A stretch of DNA of 64,000 nucleotides. Origin: Kibdelosporangium sp. MJ126-NF4 (lineage in GTDB: Bacteria; Actinomycetota; Actinomycetes; Mycobacteriales; Pseudonocardiaceae). The translations under genes were made by a program, and so were the position numbers. The stretch is taken from contig NZ_CDME01000011.1 of assembly GCF_000826545.1 (NCBI RefSeq), forward strand, positions 956,001 through 1,020,000. The letters are read 5' to 3'. Positions 25,796 to 34,675 of the stretch are shown one piece after another. The stretch's first letter is position 1; every line of letters starts with the position of its first letter. The notes under the pieces are model-generated. The model ran no database searches. It was not told where the DNA came from and worked only from the letters and a program-made list of their open reading frames with translations.

Positions 25796-27429
25796 AAAGC
25801 AGTACCAGCAGTCCGTTCCGGCAGCCGAAGGCCGTTTTCGCGGTCGCCTTCGCGTGTGTCGTGTCGTTCATGGGGATCGGGCTGGTCGACCCGATCCTTC
25901 CCGCCATCTCCGAGGACCTGCACGCCACCCCGAGCCAGGTGACCCTGCTGTTCACCAGCTACCTGGTGATCATGGCCGTGGCGATGCTGGTCACCGGCTG
26001 GGTGTCCAGCCGGATCGGCGCGAAGAAGACGATGATCATCGGCCTGGCGATCATCGTGGCGTTCAGCGCGCTGGCGGGCGCGACCGACAGCATCGGCGGG
26101 ATCGTCGGGTTCCGAGCAGGCTGGGGCGTCGGCAACGCCTTGTTCATCGCGACCTCGCTCGCGGTGATCGTGGCATCGGCGACCGGCGGGTTCGTCGGCG
26201 CGATCATCCTGTACGAGACCGCGCTCGGCCTGGGTATCGCGGTCGGGCCGTTGCTCGGCGGGCTGCTCGGCGAGATCAGCTGGCGTGGCCCGTTCTTCGG
26301 TGTGGCCGGGCTGATGGCGATCGCCATGATCGCGACGATCGTGCTGGTCGAGCCGCTACCGAAGCCACAGCGGAAAACATCCATCACGGCGCCGTTGAAA
26401 GCGTTGCGGCACCGGGGTTTGTTGATCCTGTCGCTGACCGCGCTCTGCTACAACTGGGCATTCTTCACCGTGCTGGGCTACGCACCGTTCCCGATGCACC
26501 TCGGCGCGATCGAACTCGGCTTCGTGTTCTTCGGGTGGGGTGTGCTCGTAGCCGTGTTCTCGGTCTTCGGGGCTCCCTGGTTGCAGCGCAGGTTCGGCAT
26601 CGCCCGCACGCTGTACCTGAACCTGGCCCTGTTCGCACTGGTGGTGCTGGGCATCGCGATCGGGACCGACTCGACGACCACGCTCGTCGTGCTGGTGATC
26701 GTGGCCGGTGTCTTCATCGGCGTCAACAACACCGTGACCACCCAGGCCGTGATGACCATCGCCCCGGTCGAGCGGCCAGTCGCCTCGGCGGCCTACGGCT
26801 TCGTGCGGTTCATCGGCGGCGGCCTGGCCCCGTTCGCGGCGGGCAAGCTGGTCGAGGCCACGAACGTGCATGTGCCGTTCTACATCGCGTCCGGTGTGCT
26901 CGTCCTCGGTATCGGCATCCTTTCGTTCGCACGCAAGGAACTCGCCGAGGCAGAGCAGGTGCAGGCCGAGGACAGCGAGCCGGTGGCGGCCGCGCGCGGC
27001 AACGCCATCGTCGCCGCGATCGACGACTCGCCCACAGCGGCGGCCGTTGTCGACATGGCGACTCGGATCGCACGGGTGAACAACCGGACTGTCCACGTGG
27101 TGCACGTCCAGGAGCAGGCCGAGACCGTCGGCGAGGACCCGCTGGCAGCGCAGGCGCTGGTCGACCGCCAGGTCGCCAAGGTCAAGGGCGCGGTCGGAAA
27201 GGTGCTGACCGGTGTCACGGATCACGGTGACGTGGGCAGGCTGATCGCGGAGTACGCCGACCGGCTCGGCGCCAGGGCCATCGTGGTCGGCGCGCCACGC
27301 CACGGCGGGCTGCCCGCGCTGATGGACAACAGCGCCAGCCAGGAGCTCTGGCGGCACGCCACGGCACACATCATGATCGTGAACCCAGCACTCGACATCG
27401 CACCAGAACCCGTAGGCTCGCGTGCGTGA
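25792..27429 (+). CDS. MFS transporter with C-terminal universal-stress-protein domain
   Basis: A 545-residue fusion. Residues about 10-395 form a 12-helix major facilitator of the drug:H+ antiporter type, including GWVSSRIGAKKTMIIG after helix 2. Residues about 405-535 form a UspA domain (IVAAIDDSPTAAAVVDMA..., ARAIVVGAPRHGG). The nucleotide-binding G-x2-G-x9-G-S/T motif is incomplete, with DNSAS in place of the usual G-S, so ATP binding is doubtful. The USP part probably sits in the cytoplasm and regulates transport. ATG 25792 overlaps the marR stop; the open frame before it is a marR shadow. Its end overlaps the next gene by 4 nt. Confidence 0.87.
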   Translation: MKSSTSSPFRQPKAVFAVAFACVVSFMGIGLVDPILPAISEDLHATPSQVTLLFTSYLVIMAVAMLVTGWVSSRIGAKKTMIIGLAIIVAFSALAGATDSIGGIVGFRAGWGVGNALFIATSLAVIVASATGGFVGAIILYETALGLGIAVGPLLGGLLGEISWRGPFFGVAGLMAIAMIATIVLVEPLPKPQRKTSITAPLKALRHRGLLILSLTALCYNWAFFTVLGYAPFPMHLGAIELGFVFFGWGVLVAVFSVFGAPWLQRRFGIARTLYLNLALFALVVLGIAIGTDSTTTLVVLVIVAGVFIGVNNTVTTQAVMTIAPVERPVASAAYGFVRFIGGGLAPFAAGKLVEATNVHVPFYIASGVLVLGIGILSFARKELAEAEQVQAEDSEPVAAARGNAIVAAIDDSPTAAAVVDMATRIARVNNRTVHVVHVQEQAETVGEDPLAAQALVDRQVAKVKGAVGKVLTGVTDHGDVGRLIAEYADRLGARAIVVGAPRHGGLPALMDNSASQELWRHATAHIMIVNPALDIAPEPVGSRA

Positions 27430-29681
27430 CGTCCCCGCAGATCACGCTCACCGCGCGCATTTCCCCTTCGGCCATCGACACCCGGCGGGGTGTCGTGCGG
27501 CTGCACCCGGAAGTCCTTGACGCCCTCGGCCTGCGGCAGTGGGACGCGGTCAAGCTGATCGGCGCGCGGGTCAGCGTCGCACTGGCCGCCGCGAGCGACA
27601 GCCTCCCCGGTGTCGCCCTGCTGGACGACATCACGCTGACGAACCTCGGCATCGTCGAAGGTTCGGAGGTCGTCGTCTCGCCGGTGACCGTGTCGGGCGC
27701 GAGGTCCGTCACCGTCTCCGGGTCACGCCTGGCCACGACCTCGGTCACCCCGCAGACGCTGCGGCTGGCGTTGATGGGCAAGGTGTTCACGGTCGGCGAC
27801 GCGGTCTCCCTGCTGCCGCAGGACCTCGCGCCGCCGCCCGAGGCGGACGTGACCGCGGCGCGGCAGCGGCTGTCCCAGGCCATCGGCATGACCTGGACGA
27901 ACGAGCTGATCACCATCACCGCGTCCGACCCGGACGGCGCCGTGGCCGTCACACCGTCCACAGTGGTCAACTGGCGGGACGGCGCACGCGGCGGCGCGGA
28001 GGCCGCCCAGATCACCTCGGGCACCACGCAGGCCACCGCCCAGACAACTGCGCAGAGCCAGATCACCGAGGACGCGGTGATCGTCGCCGAGCGGCTCGAC
28101 ACGTCCCCCGCGGCAGCGCCGCTGCCGGTCGCCGACCTGGTCGGCGCGGTCGACGCGGCCCGCAAGCTCACCGAATGGCTGGACCTGGCCTTCCAGCGCC
28201 CCGAACTGCTGCAGAAGCTCGGGGCGGCGCCCCGGCTCGGCGCTTTGGTCAGCGGCCCTGAGGGCGTCGGCAAGGCGACCCTGGTCCGCTCGGTGGCGAA
28301 CGCGGTGGACGCCAAGATCGTCGAGGTCGCCGCGCCGTCGATCGCCGTACTGGAGGCCAACGCCGCCGCGGCACAGATCCGCGCAGCCATCGCCGAGGCC
28401 GAGCGCGACACACCGGCCGTGCTGCTGCTGACCGATGTGGACGCGTTGCTGCCCGCGACCAGTCCCCCGCCGGTCGCCACGATCGTGCTGGACTCGCTGC
28501 ACAAAGCGGTGAACACGCCACGGCTGGCGATCGTCGCGACGACCGCGCACCCCGAGGCCATCGACCCGCGGCTGCGCACAGTGGAACTGCTCGACCGTGA
28601 ACTCGCGCTTCCTTTGCCCACAAGCAAAACCAGGACCGAACTGTTGCGCGTGCTGATGCGTGACGTGCCAACGGAGTCCAATGTGGACTTCAGTACGGTC
28701 GCCGACCGCACACCGGGCTTCGTGGTCGCGGACCTCGTCGCGTTGCGCCGGGAGGCGTCAGTGCGCGCCGCGTTGCGCCAGAAGGACGCGCCAGAGCCGA
28801 AGATCTCGTCGGAGGACATGGTCGGCGCGCTGGAGACCGTGCGACCAACGTCGATGTCCTCTTCGGACAACCTGCAGACCGGCGGGCTGACGCTGGACGC
28901 CGTCGGCGACATGGCCGAGGTCAAGCAGTCGCTCACCGAGGCCGTGCTGTGGCCGTTGCAGTACCCGGATTCCTTTGCCCGGCTGGGTGTTCAGCCGCCA
29001 CGCGGGGTGCTGCTGTACGGGCCGCCCGGCTGCGGCAAGACGTTCCTGATCCGCGCGCTGGCTGGCAGCGGCCGGTTGAACGTGCTGTCGGTCAAGGGCG
29101 CGGAGCTGATGGACAAGTGGGTCGGCGAGTCCGAGCGGGCGGTGCGTGAGTTGTTCCGCCGTGCCGCGGAAGCCTCACCGACCATGGTTTTCCTCGACGA
29201 GGTCGACGCCCTGGCGCCACGCCGTGGCCAGTCCAGCGACTCGGGCGTCGGTGACCGCGTAGTCGCCGCGTTGCTCACGGAATTGGACGGCGTCGAGCCG
29301 TTGCGGGACGTGATCGTGGTCGGCGCGACCAACCGGCCCGAGCTGATCGACCCGGCTTTGCTGCGGCCAGGCCGATTGGAGCGGATCATCTACGTGCCGC
29401 CGCCCGACGGCGAGGCACGCGCCGCGGTCCTGCGCTCGTCGGCCCGCAACACACCGCTGGCCGACGACGTCGACCTGGACGCGTTGGCAGAGAACCTCGA
29501 CCGCTACTCGGCGGCGGACTGCGCGGCCCTGATCCGCGAGGCGGCGTTGACGGCCATGCGTGAATCCCTCGACGCCTCCGTGGTCACGGGCGCGCACCTG
29601 GACAAGGCGAGGGAGACCGTCCGGCCGTCCCTCGACCCCGCCCAGTTGGCGTCACTGGAGGCGTACGCCAAGTCCCGCTAA
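27426..29681 (+). CDS. CDC48/p97-like double AAA ATPase with degenerate first ATPase domain
   Basis: A 751-residue protein: N-terminal double-psi-barrel CDC48_N-type domain (residues 1-90), a linker rich in T/A/Q (about 195-215), and two AAA domains. In D1 the Walker A reads GPEGVGKA (K283 followed by Ala284, not Ser/Thr) and the Walker B region is LLLTDVDALL, without the catalytic glutamate. In D2 both are intact: GPPGCGKTF (K538) and VFLDEVDALAPRRG, with an arginine finger in LRPGRLER. D2 should therefore supply the ATPase activity. An equivalent ATPase (Rv0435c) lies next to pssA in M. tuberculosis. The GTG start overlaps the transporter stop (GTGA). Confidence 0.9.
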   Translation: MTSPQITLTARISPSAIDTRRGVVRLHPEVLDALGLRQWDAVKLIGARVSVALAAASDSLPGVALLDDITLTNLGIVEGSEVVVSPVTVSGARSVTVSGSRLATTSVTPQTLRLALMGKVFTVGDAVSLLPQDLAPPPEADVTAARQRLSQAIGMTWTNELITITASDPDGAVAVTPSTVVNWRDGARGGAEAAQITSGTTQATAQTTAQSQITEDAVIVAERLDTSPAAAPLPVADLVGAVDAARKLTEWLDLAFQRPELLQKLGAAPRLGALVSGPEGVGKATLVRSVANAVDAKIVEVAAPSIAVLEANAAAAQIRAAIAEAERDTPAVLLLTDVDALLPATSPPPVATIVLDSLHKAVNTPRLAIVATTAHPEAIDPRLRTVELLDRELALPLPTSKTRTELLRVLMRDVPTESNVDFSTVADRTPGFVVADLVALRREASVRAALRQKDAPEPKISSEDMVGALETVRPTSMSSSDNLQTGGLTLDAVGDMAEVKQSLTEAVLWPLQYPDSFARLGVQPPRGVLLYGPPGCGKTFLIRALAGSGRLNVLSVKGAELMDKWVGESERAVRELFRRAAEASPTMVFLDEVDALAPRRGQSSDSGVGDRVVAALLTELDGVEPLRDVIVVGATNRPELIDPALLRPGRLERIIYVPPPDGEARAAVLRSSARNTPLADDVDLDALAENLDRYSAADCAALIREAALTAMRESLDASVVTGAHLDKARETVRPSLDPAQLASLEAYAKSR

Positions 29682-29704
29682 TCCGTCCTCGACGCAACCA
29701 AGGC

Positions 29705-29735
29705 GGCCTTCGGTGCGCCAGGTGCACCGAAGGCC
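29705..29735. terminator. bidirectional terminator hairpin
   Basis: GGCCTTCGGTGC (29705-29716) pairs perfectly with 29724-29735 around a 7-nt loop. It lies between the convergent ATPase and protease genes, 23 nt after one stop and 17 nt after the other. Confidence 0.8.
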
Positions 29736-29751
29736 ACATTGGGGGCACAGC

Positions 29752-30660
29752 TCAGCGGACGGAGAGTTCGGTCGGCGTCGCGAAGACGTCGACCATCGCC
29801 CCGCCGCGCAGCACGGTCACCGGCAGCTCGGCGCCGATCGCCTCGGCGAAAAGCTGTTTCTGGATGCCCTGCGCGTCGCTGACCTGCTTGCGCCCGACCG
29901 TGAGCACGAGGTCGCCCGCGTGCAGACCGGCCCGGTGCGCCGGGCTGCCCGCCACCACCTCGACCACCCGCAGGCCCGCCTTCTGGCCGGTCCGCGCGGC
30001 GACGTCCTCCGGTAGCGGCGCGGGCATGCTGACCAGGCCGAGGAAGGCCCGCCGGACCCGGCCGTCGGTGATCAGCGTCCGCACGATCCGCATGGTCGTG
30101 ACGTTCACCGGCACCGCGAGGCCGAGGCCGAATCCGGCGACGGCCGTGTTGATCCCGACCACGTGGCCCTGCCAGTCGGCCAGCGCGCCACCGGAGTTGC
30201 CGGGGTTGAGCGCCGCGTCGGTCTGGATCACGTCCTCGATCACGCGGGCCGCTTTGCCTTGGCGCACCGGCAAAGCCCGGCCGAGCGCGCTCACCACACC
30301 GGCCGTGACCGAGCCGTTGAGGCCGAGCGGGTTGCCGACCGCCACGACGAGCTGGCCGACTTCGAGGTCGTCGGCGTTGCCGAGCGTCGCGGGCGGCGGG
30401 ATGTCGCCGCGGGCGCTCAGCACAGCCAGGTCCGACAACGGATCCGAGCCGACGACCTCGAACGACGTGTCACTGCCGTCCGCGAACGTGGCCGTTCCGC
30501 GTCTCGCCGAACCGACGACGTGCGCGTTCGTGAGCATTCGGCCGTTCTCGAACACCACGGCCGAGCCGCTGCCGTTGTCCAGCCGCACGCTCGCGACGTG
30601 CGGAGTCACCGATCTGGCGACGGAGATCACTGTCCGGGAGTACTCGTCCACAGCCACCAC
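29752..30660 (-). CDS. HtrA-like trypsin/PDZ serine protease without signal peptide
   Basis: A 302-residue S1C-type protease. The triad is visible in TNAHVVG (His), SDLAVL (Asp) and NPGNSGGAL (Ser), followed by one PDZ domain (GLRVVEVVAGSPAHRAGLHAGDLVLTVG). There is no signal peptide or transmembrane helix at the N-terminus (MVAVDEYSRTVISVARSV), so it should be cytoplasmic unless the start is misplaced; no upstream in-frame extension looks like an export signal. The GTG start has no clear ribosome-binding site. It may degrade or chaperone misfolded proteins. Confidence 0.85.
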   Translation of the reverse strand: MVAVDEYSRTVISVARSVTPHVASVRLDNGSGSAVVFENGRMLTNAHVVGSARRGTATFADGSDTSFEVVGSDPLSDLAVLSARGDIPPPATLGNADDLEVGQLVVAVGNPLGLNGSVTAGVVSALGRALPVRQGKAARVIEDVIQTDAALNPGNSGGALADWQGHVVGINTAVAGFGLGLAVPVNVTTMRIVRTLITDGRVRRAFLGLVSMPAPLPEDVAARTGQKAGLRVVEVVAGSPAHRAGLHAGDLVLTVGRKQVSDAQGIQKQLFAEAIGAELPVTVLRGGAMVDVFATPTELSVR

Positions 30661-30746
30661 CGCCCATTGCCGTGATTACACCGTTGCACCCATTCACAAC
30701 GTTACCTGGGCGCGCGTGTTCCACGGACCTGCTGAGCAGCGGATCC

Positions 30747-31367
30747 CTACTTGGACTTCGGGTTGTACTCCTTGGTGACGATCACGATGATGCCCGGCGA
30801 GGCGTCCTTGATGCCGTCGAACCGCGGTTCCGGCCGCAGGCCGAACTGCTGCGCCAGCTCCTTGGCCTGCGCCTCCTCGGCCGTGCCTGGCCGGTAGTAG
30901 ACCGTCGTGACAGCAACTTTGCCCTGGTGCGGGCCCGTGTCGACCACGTTCCAGCCACCAGAACGGAAGTCGTTCGCTGCGCGCTCAGCCAAGTGTTCGA
31001 CGAAGCTGTTGTTGTAGACGCGCACCGGCTCGGACCGGTTCGGCGGCTGCGGCGGCGCGGGCGTCTGGGACGCCGGAGGCGGCGGAGCAGCGCTCGTCGT
31101 CGGCGGCGCGAGCGTGCTCTCGCTGCTGGACGGCGGCGGTGGAGGCGGCTGCGGCGCGCTGCTGGGCACGCTCGGCGGACCGCTTGACGCTGGCGGAGGT
31201 TGTTGCGATTCGGAGGACGCCGGGGGCTGTGCGGCCGGATCCGGTTCATCACCCCCGACCAGTTGGATGATGCCGATCACCACCGCTACGAGTGCGAGCG
31301 CGAGCAGGCCAAGCCCAGCCAGGCGCGCCGGCCGGGTCGGTCCTGACGGCTGCTCCGGGGTGCTCAT
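30747..31367 (-). CDS. membrane-anchored LytR_C-domain protein
   Basis: A 206-residue protein: short cytoplasmic N-terminus, one transmembrane helix (about 18-37), a Pro/Ser-rich extracytoplasmic linker (38-108) and a C-terminal LytR_C domain (about 110-206, EPVRVYNNSFVEHLAERAA... YNPKSK). Such proteins are anchored in the envelope; the M. tuberculosis relative is Rv0431. Its ATG overlaps the DUF3263 stop by 4 nt, as in the mycobacterial Rv0430-Rv0431 pair. The LytR_C domain is 61/97 identical, with no gaps, to the C-terminus of the caspase fusion protein 1.1 kb away. Confidence 0.88.
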   Translation of the reverse strand: MSTPEQPSGPTRPARLAGLGLLALALVAVVIGIIQLVGGDEPDPAAQPPASSESQQPPPASSGPPSVPSSAPQPPPPPPSSSESTLAPPTTSAAPPPPASQTPAPPQPPNRSEPVRVYNNSFVEHLAERAANDFRSGGWNVVDTGPHQGKVAVTTVYYRPGTAEEAQAKELAQQFGLRPEPRFDGIKDASPGIIVIVTKEYNPKSK

Positions 31368-31660
31368 GTTTTGTTGACACCCAGCCTTCGTGCTCCACGG
31401 ACCCGGACGCGACCGCTGCGCAACCGGCGAAGGCGCTTCACCAGCAACGGATCGGCCATCAGGGCCTCGTGCTTTTCGATGAGGTCATTGACCAACTGGT
31501 AGTAACGGGTCGGCGAGATGCCGAAAATCTCCCTGATCGCCTGGTCCTTGGCGCCCGCGTACTTCCACCACTGGCGCTCGAAGGCGAGGATCACCCGTTC
31601 CCGTTCGGTCAGGCCGTCGTGCGGCCCGCCCTCGGGGACCAGTGCCTCTGCGGCGTCCAT
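31364..31660 (-). CDS. DUF3263 protein
   Basis: A 98-residue protein of the DUF3263 family (Rv0430-like). The core is a helix-turn-helix-like segment, LTERERVILAFERQWWKYAGAKDQAIREIFGISPTRYYQLVNDLI in overlapping pieces, followed by a basic tail. The fold suggests DNA binding, but no function is established. It is coupled to the LytR_C gene by an ATGA overlap and is divergent from def. Confidence 0.87.
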   Translation of the reverse strand: MDAAEALVPEGGPHDGLTERERVILAFERQWWKYAGAKDQAIREIFGISPTRYYQLVNDLIEKHEALMADPLLVKRLRRLRSGRVRVRGARRLGVNKT

Positions 31661-31821
31661 CCTCCGGCTCCTCGGTTCGCGGTCGGGAAACCCGTGCCCG
31701 TCCGGGAATCACACGCATGTGATTTCCGCTGTGTCATTACATCACGCCCCCGCCGGAGACTGTCGGCCATGTCACCCGGCGCGTCCGGATCATGGCGACG
31801 CCGCTGGATAGAGTGCCGGTC

Positions 31822-32394
31822 ATGGCTGTGCATCCCATCCGCGTCGTCGGTGACCCTGTTCTCCACAACCCCACCGACAAAGTTGCCACATTCGACGCCG
31901 AACTTCAGCAGCTGGTCGAAGACATGTTCGAAACGATGGCGGCAGCCAACGGAGTAGGCCTCGCAGCGAACCAGATCGGCATCCCCCAGCGGCTGTTCGT
32001 CTACGACTGCCCGGACGACGAAGGCGTGCGCCACCGCGGCCTGGTCGTCAACCCGGTGCTGGAGACCTCGGAACGGCCGGAGACGATGCCCGACCCCGAC
32101 GACGACTTCGAGGGCTGTCTGTCGGTGCCGGGCGAGACCTACCCGACCGGCCGCGCGACCTGGGCCCGCGTCACCGGCCAGGACATCGACGGCAACGAGA
32201 TCACCGTCGAGGGCACCGGCTTCCTCGCCCGCTGCCTTCAGCACGAGACCGACCACCTCGACGGCCTGCTCTACCTGGACCGTCTGATCGGCCGCTACGC
32301 GAAGCAGTCGAAGAAAATGCTCAAGCACAACGGCTGGGGCGTTCCGGGACTGTCGTGGGACCCGTCGACCCAGCCGGATCCGTTCCAGGACTGA
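31822..32394 (+). CDS. def: peptide deformylase
   Basis: A 190-residue metalloenzyme that removes the formyl group from nascent proteins. The three motifs are complete: [18 protein letters not shown] (metal cysteine) and QHETDHLDG (metal histidines and catalytic glutamate). ATG 31822 ([14 protein letters not shown]) is chosen; upstream ATG 31792 and GTG 31813 are in frame but not family-like. The def/DUF3263/LytR_C arrangement matches Rv0429c-Rv0431. Confidence 0.96.
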   Translation: MAVHPIRVVGDPVLHNPTDKVATFDAELQQLVEDMFETMAAANGVGLAANQIGIPQRLFVYDCPDDEGVRHRGLVVNPVLETSERPETMPDPDDDFEGCLSVPGETYPTGRATWARVTGQDIDGNEITVEGTGFLARCLQHETDHLDGLLYLDRLIGRYAKQSKKMLKHNGWGVPGLSWDPSTQPDPFQD

Positions 32395-32440
32395 CGTATG
32401 ATTCGGCAGCCCGTGCACTTCCCCCAGGAAATGCGAGTAG

Positions 32441-33784
32441 ATGTCACGGCTGCCGGATCCCGACCGTTCCCACGCGGTACTGATCGGCGCGAGCAAGTAC
32501 CAGTCGCCGAACCTGCCCGACTTACCGGCGGTCAAGAACAATCTTGAAGGTATGGTCGCCGCCCTGACCGACGAGCGGTGGGGCGGCTTCCGCAGGGACC
32601 ATTGTTCGATGATCGGCGATTCAGCCGTGGCTCGCGGCGCGTATCTGCTGTTGCGAGAACAGGCGGCCCGAGCCGAGGACACATTCGTCGTGTACTTCGC
32701 CGGGCACGGGCTGACCGGGCAGGCTCACAACGATCTTTATCTGGCCCTCGGCGACACGGAGACGAACGCACTCGGACTGAGTGCTCTTTCGTTCGAGTTG
32801 ATCAGAGAGGTGTTCCTGGACTGCCCCGCGGTCAATCGGGTGCTGATCCTCGACTGTTGCTACAGCGGCCGGGCGGCGCGCGGATTCATGGGCGAGCCGA
32901 CGCTGGGCCAGGTGGAGATCGCGGGCACGTACACGTTGACGTCGGTGCCGCCGAACTCGTTGTCGCTCGCCCCGGTCGGCGCGAACTACACGGCGTTCAC
33001 CGAGGAACTCCTCGGCCTGTTCGAGCAGGGCATCCCGGACGGTCCCGAGCTGCTCAGCCTGCGAACTCTCTACGCGCACCTGGCCAGAAGGTTGACGAGC
33101 AAGGGCTATCCGACGCCAGGACAGCGGGGAACGGACAGCACCGACCAGTTGGCGCTCGCCCGCAACCCCGCACACCAGCAGCCTGCACCGCCCGTTTCAG
33201 AACAGAACGCGACAATCTCGATCTCGGATTTTCCGTCCGCCAAGCCACGACGGTGGAAGATCATCAAACCCCGCCGCTCGATAATCAGCCTGTCCGTCAC
33301 GATTGTGCTGGCCTCCTGGCTCGTCATCATCGCATCGAGTCAGCAGAACTCGGCGGATTCAGGATCCACCGGGTTCTCAACGACCACATCGCAGACACCC
33401 AGCACCACCACCTCACCACCTCCGCCGCAGCAGAAATCCGGAGAGCCACCCGGCCTACCGCCGCAAAACACGACAACGTCATCAAGGTCTGACAGATCGC
33501 AGCCGGTCACGGTGTACAACAACAGCGTCATCCAAGGCTTGGCCGACAGAGCAGCCGAAGATTTCCGCAAAGCGGGCTGGAATATTGCCGAAGTCGGTAG
33601 CTGGCAAGGAAAAATTGCAGTTACGACTGTCTATTACAGCCCCGGCACTGCGGAAGAGGGTGGAGCCAAGGACCTCGCCGATGAGTTTGAGCTCCGAGTA
33701 GAACCCCGGTTCGAGGCTCTTCAGCTTGCCGAGCCAGGACTCATTGTCATCGTGGCGAAGGAATACAACCCAAGGTCCAGGTAG
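32441..33784 (+). CDS. caspase-like (C14) peptidase fused through a TM helix to a LytR_C domain
   Basis: A 447-residue protein. Residues 1-245 are a caspase-fold domain of the type linked to effector-associated (EACC1) proteins: SHAVLIGASKYQSP start, catalytic histidine in VVYFAGHG (H89) and cysteine in LILDCCYSG (C140), both intact. A basic stretch (KPRRWKIIKPRR) leads to one transmembrane helix (about 281-300), a Thr/Ser/Pro linker, and a LytR_C domain (351-447) that should lie outside the membrane. That domain is 63 % identical to the C-terminus of the gene at 30747. Codons for the linker and LytR_C part use A/T third positions much more than neighbouring genes, hinting at a different history. 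I know no described role for this architecture. Confidence 0.87.
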   Translation: MSRLPDPDRSHAVLIGASKYQSPNLPDLPAVKNNLEGMVAALTDERWGGFRRDHCSMIGDSAVARGAYLLLREQAARAEDTFVVYFAGHGLTGQAHNDLYLALGDTETNALGLSALSFELIREVFLDCPAVNRVLILDCCYSGRAARGFMGEPTLGQVEIAGTYTLTSVPPNSLSLAPVGANYTAFTEELLGLFEQGIPDGPELLSLRTLYAHLARRLTSKGYPTPGQRGTDSTDQLALARNPAHQQPAPPVSEQNATISISDFPSAKPRRWKIIKPRRSIISLSVTIVLASWLVIIASSQQNSADSGSTGFSTTTSQTPSTTTSPPPPQQKSGEPPGLPPQNTTTSSRSDRSQPVTVYNNSVIQGLADRAAEDFRKAGWNIAEVGSWQGKIAVTTVYYSPGTAEEGGAKDLADEFELRVEPRFEALQLAEPGLIVIVAKEYNPRSR

Positions 33785-33922
33785 CTCAGCGGGGCTTGGG
33801 TGACTCTGGCGGGCTGGGGCCGGTCGGACGTTGCCGGTGAACTCCGAAGCGGCATATCGTCGTTCATGGAGCGGCCCGGCAACCCGGACGCTCCGTGACA
33901 GGTGGTCCGGCCAGGGGGAAGT

Positions 33923-34675
33923 GTGGCTCAACCCGACTTCTACGGGATCTTGGGAGTGTCGAGGACCGCCTCGGACAACGAGATCCGCTCGGCACAACGC
34001 CGACTGTCGAAGCAGTACCACCCCGACGTGGGCGACGGCGCCGACGAGGAGCGGTTCCGGCTCGTCCGGCTGGCGTACGAAACCCTGATCGACCCGGACA
34101 AGCGCGCGAGGTACGACCTCACCCGACCGTCGTCGCGGGTACCCAGGCAAAGACAAGCGCCAAGGCCGGAGCAGCCACGCACCGAGTCACGGGCGTCCCG
34201 CCCGTACAGGCAGTACACGCCGGACCCACGGCGGCCGGTCAGGGACTGGACGCCGGGCCCGTGCTGGAAGTGCAAATGGCGCGACGGCTGGCCGCGGCTG
34301 GAAGTCAGACTGGAAAAGGCAGGCGCCCCGCCGCACATCGTCACCATCCCGGAGTGCAGTTCCTGCAAGACACCCATACCGAAACTGCCGATGGCGACGG
34401 CGGATTTCGTTGTCTTCGCGACCGCGCTGATCGCCGCTGTGGTCGTCGTCGCAGGGGTCCTCGTCGCCGGGGTCTCCGCCGTCTCGCTCGGCTGGCAGGC
34501 GACCTTCTGGGCGTCGTGCGCCGCGCTGCTGTTCGGCACTGTGCCGATGGTGGTGGACTTCCGGCGACGGATCCCGTCCGGATACCGGCGCCGGTCGACC
34601 ATCATCGTCGACTACGTCGCCGGGTATCCGACCATCTCGAAACTGGTCGACAACGGCTACGTGATCGTCACCTAG
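33923..34675 (+). CDS. membrane J-domain protein with zinc-ribbon-like cysteines
   Basis: A 250-residue protein. The N-terminal J domain (residues about 4-65) has the HPD motif in KQYHPDVG and would stimulate a DnaK. A basic Pro/Gln linker follows, then paired cysteines (C-x2-C in PCWKCKW and CSSC about 40 residues later) that could bind zinc, then two transmembrane helices (about 165-215) and a cytoplasmic C-terminus. GTG 33923 (VAQPDFYGILGV) has AGGGGGA upstream. It is the next gene after the caspase fusion. Its last 4 nt overlap the convergent LLM gene. Confidence 0.82.
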   Translation: MAQPDFYGILGVSRTASDNEIRSAQRRLSKQYHPDVGDGADEERFRLVRLAYETLIDPDKRARYDLTRPSSRVPRQRQAPRPEQPRTESRASRPYRQYTPDPRRPVRDWTPGPCWKCKWRDGWPRLEVRLEKAGAPPHIVTIPECSSCKTPIPKLPMATADFVVFATALIAAVVVVAGVLVAGVSAVSLGWQATFWASCAALLFGTVPMVVDFRRRIPSGYRRRSTIIVDYVAGYPTISKLVDNGYVIVT

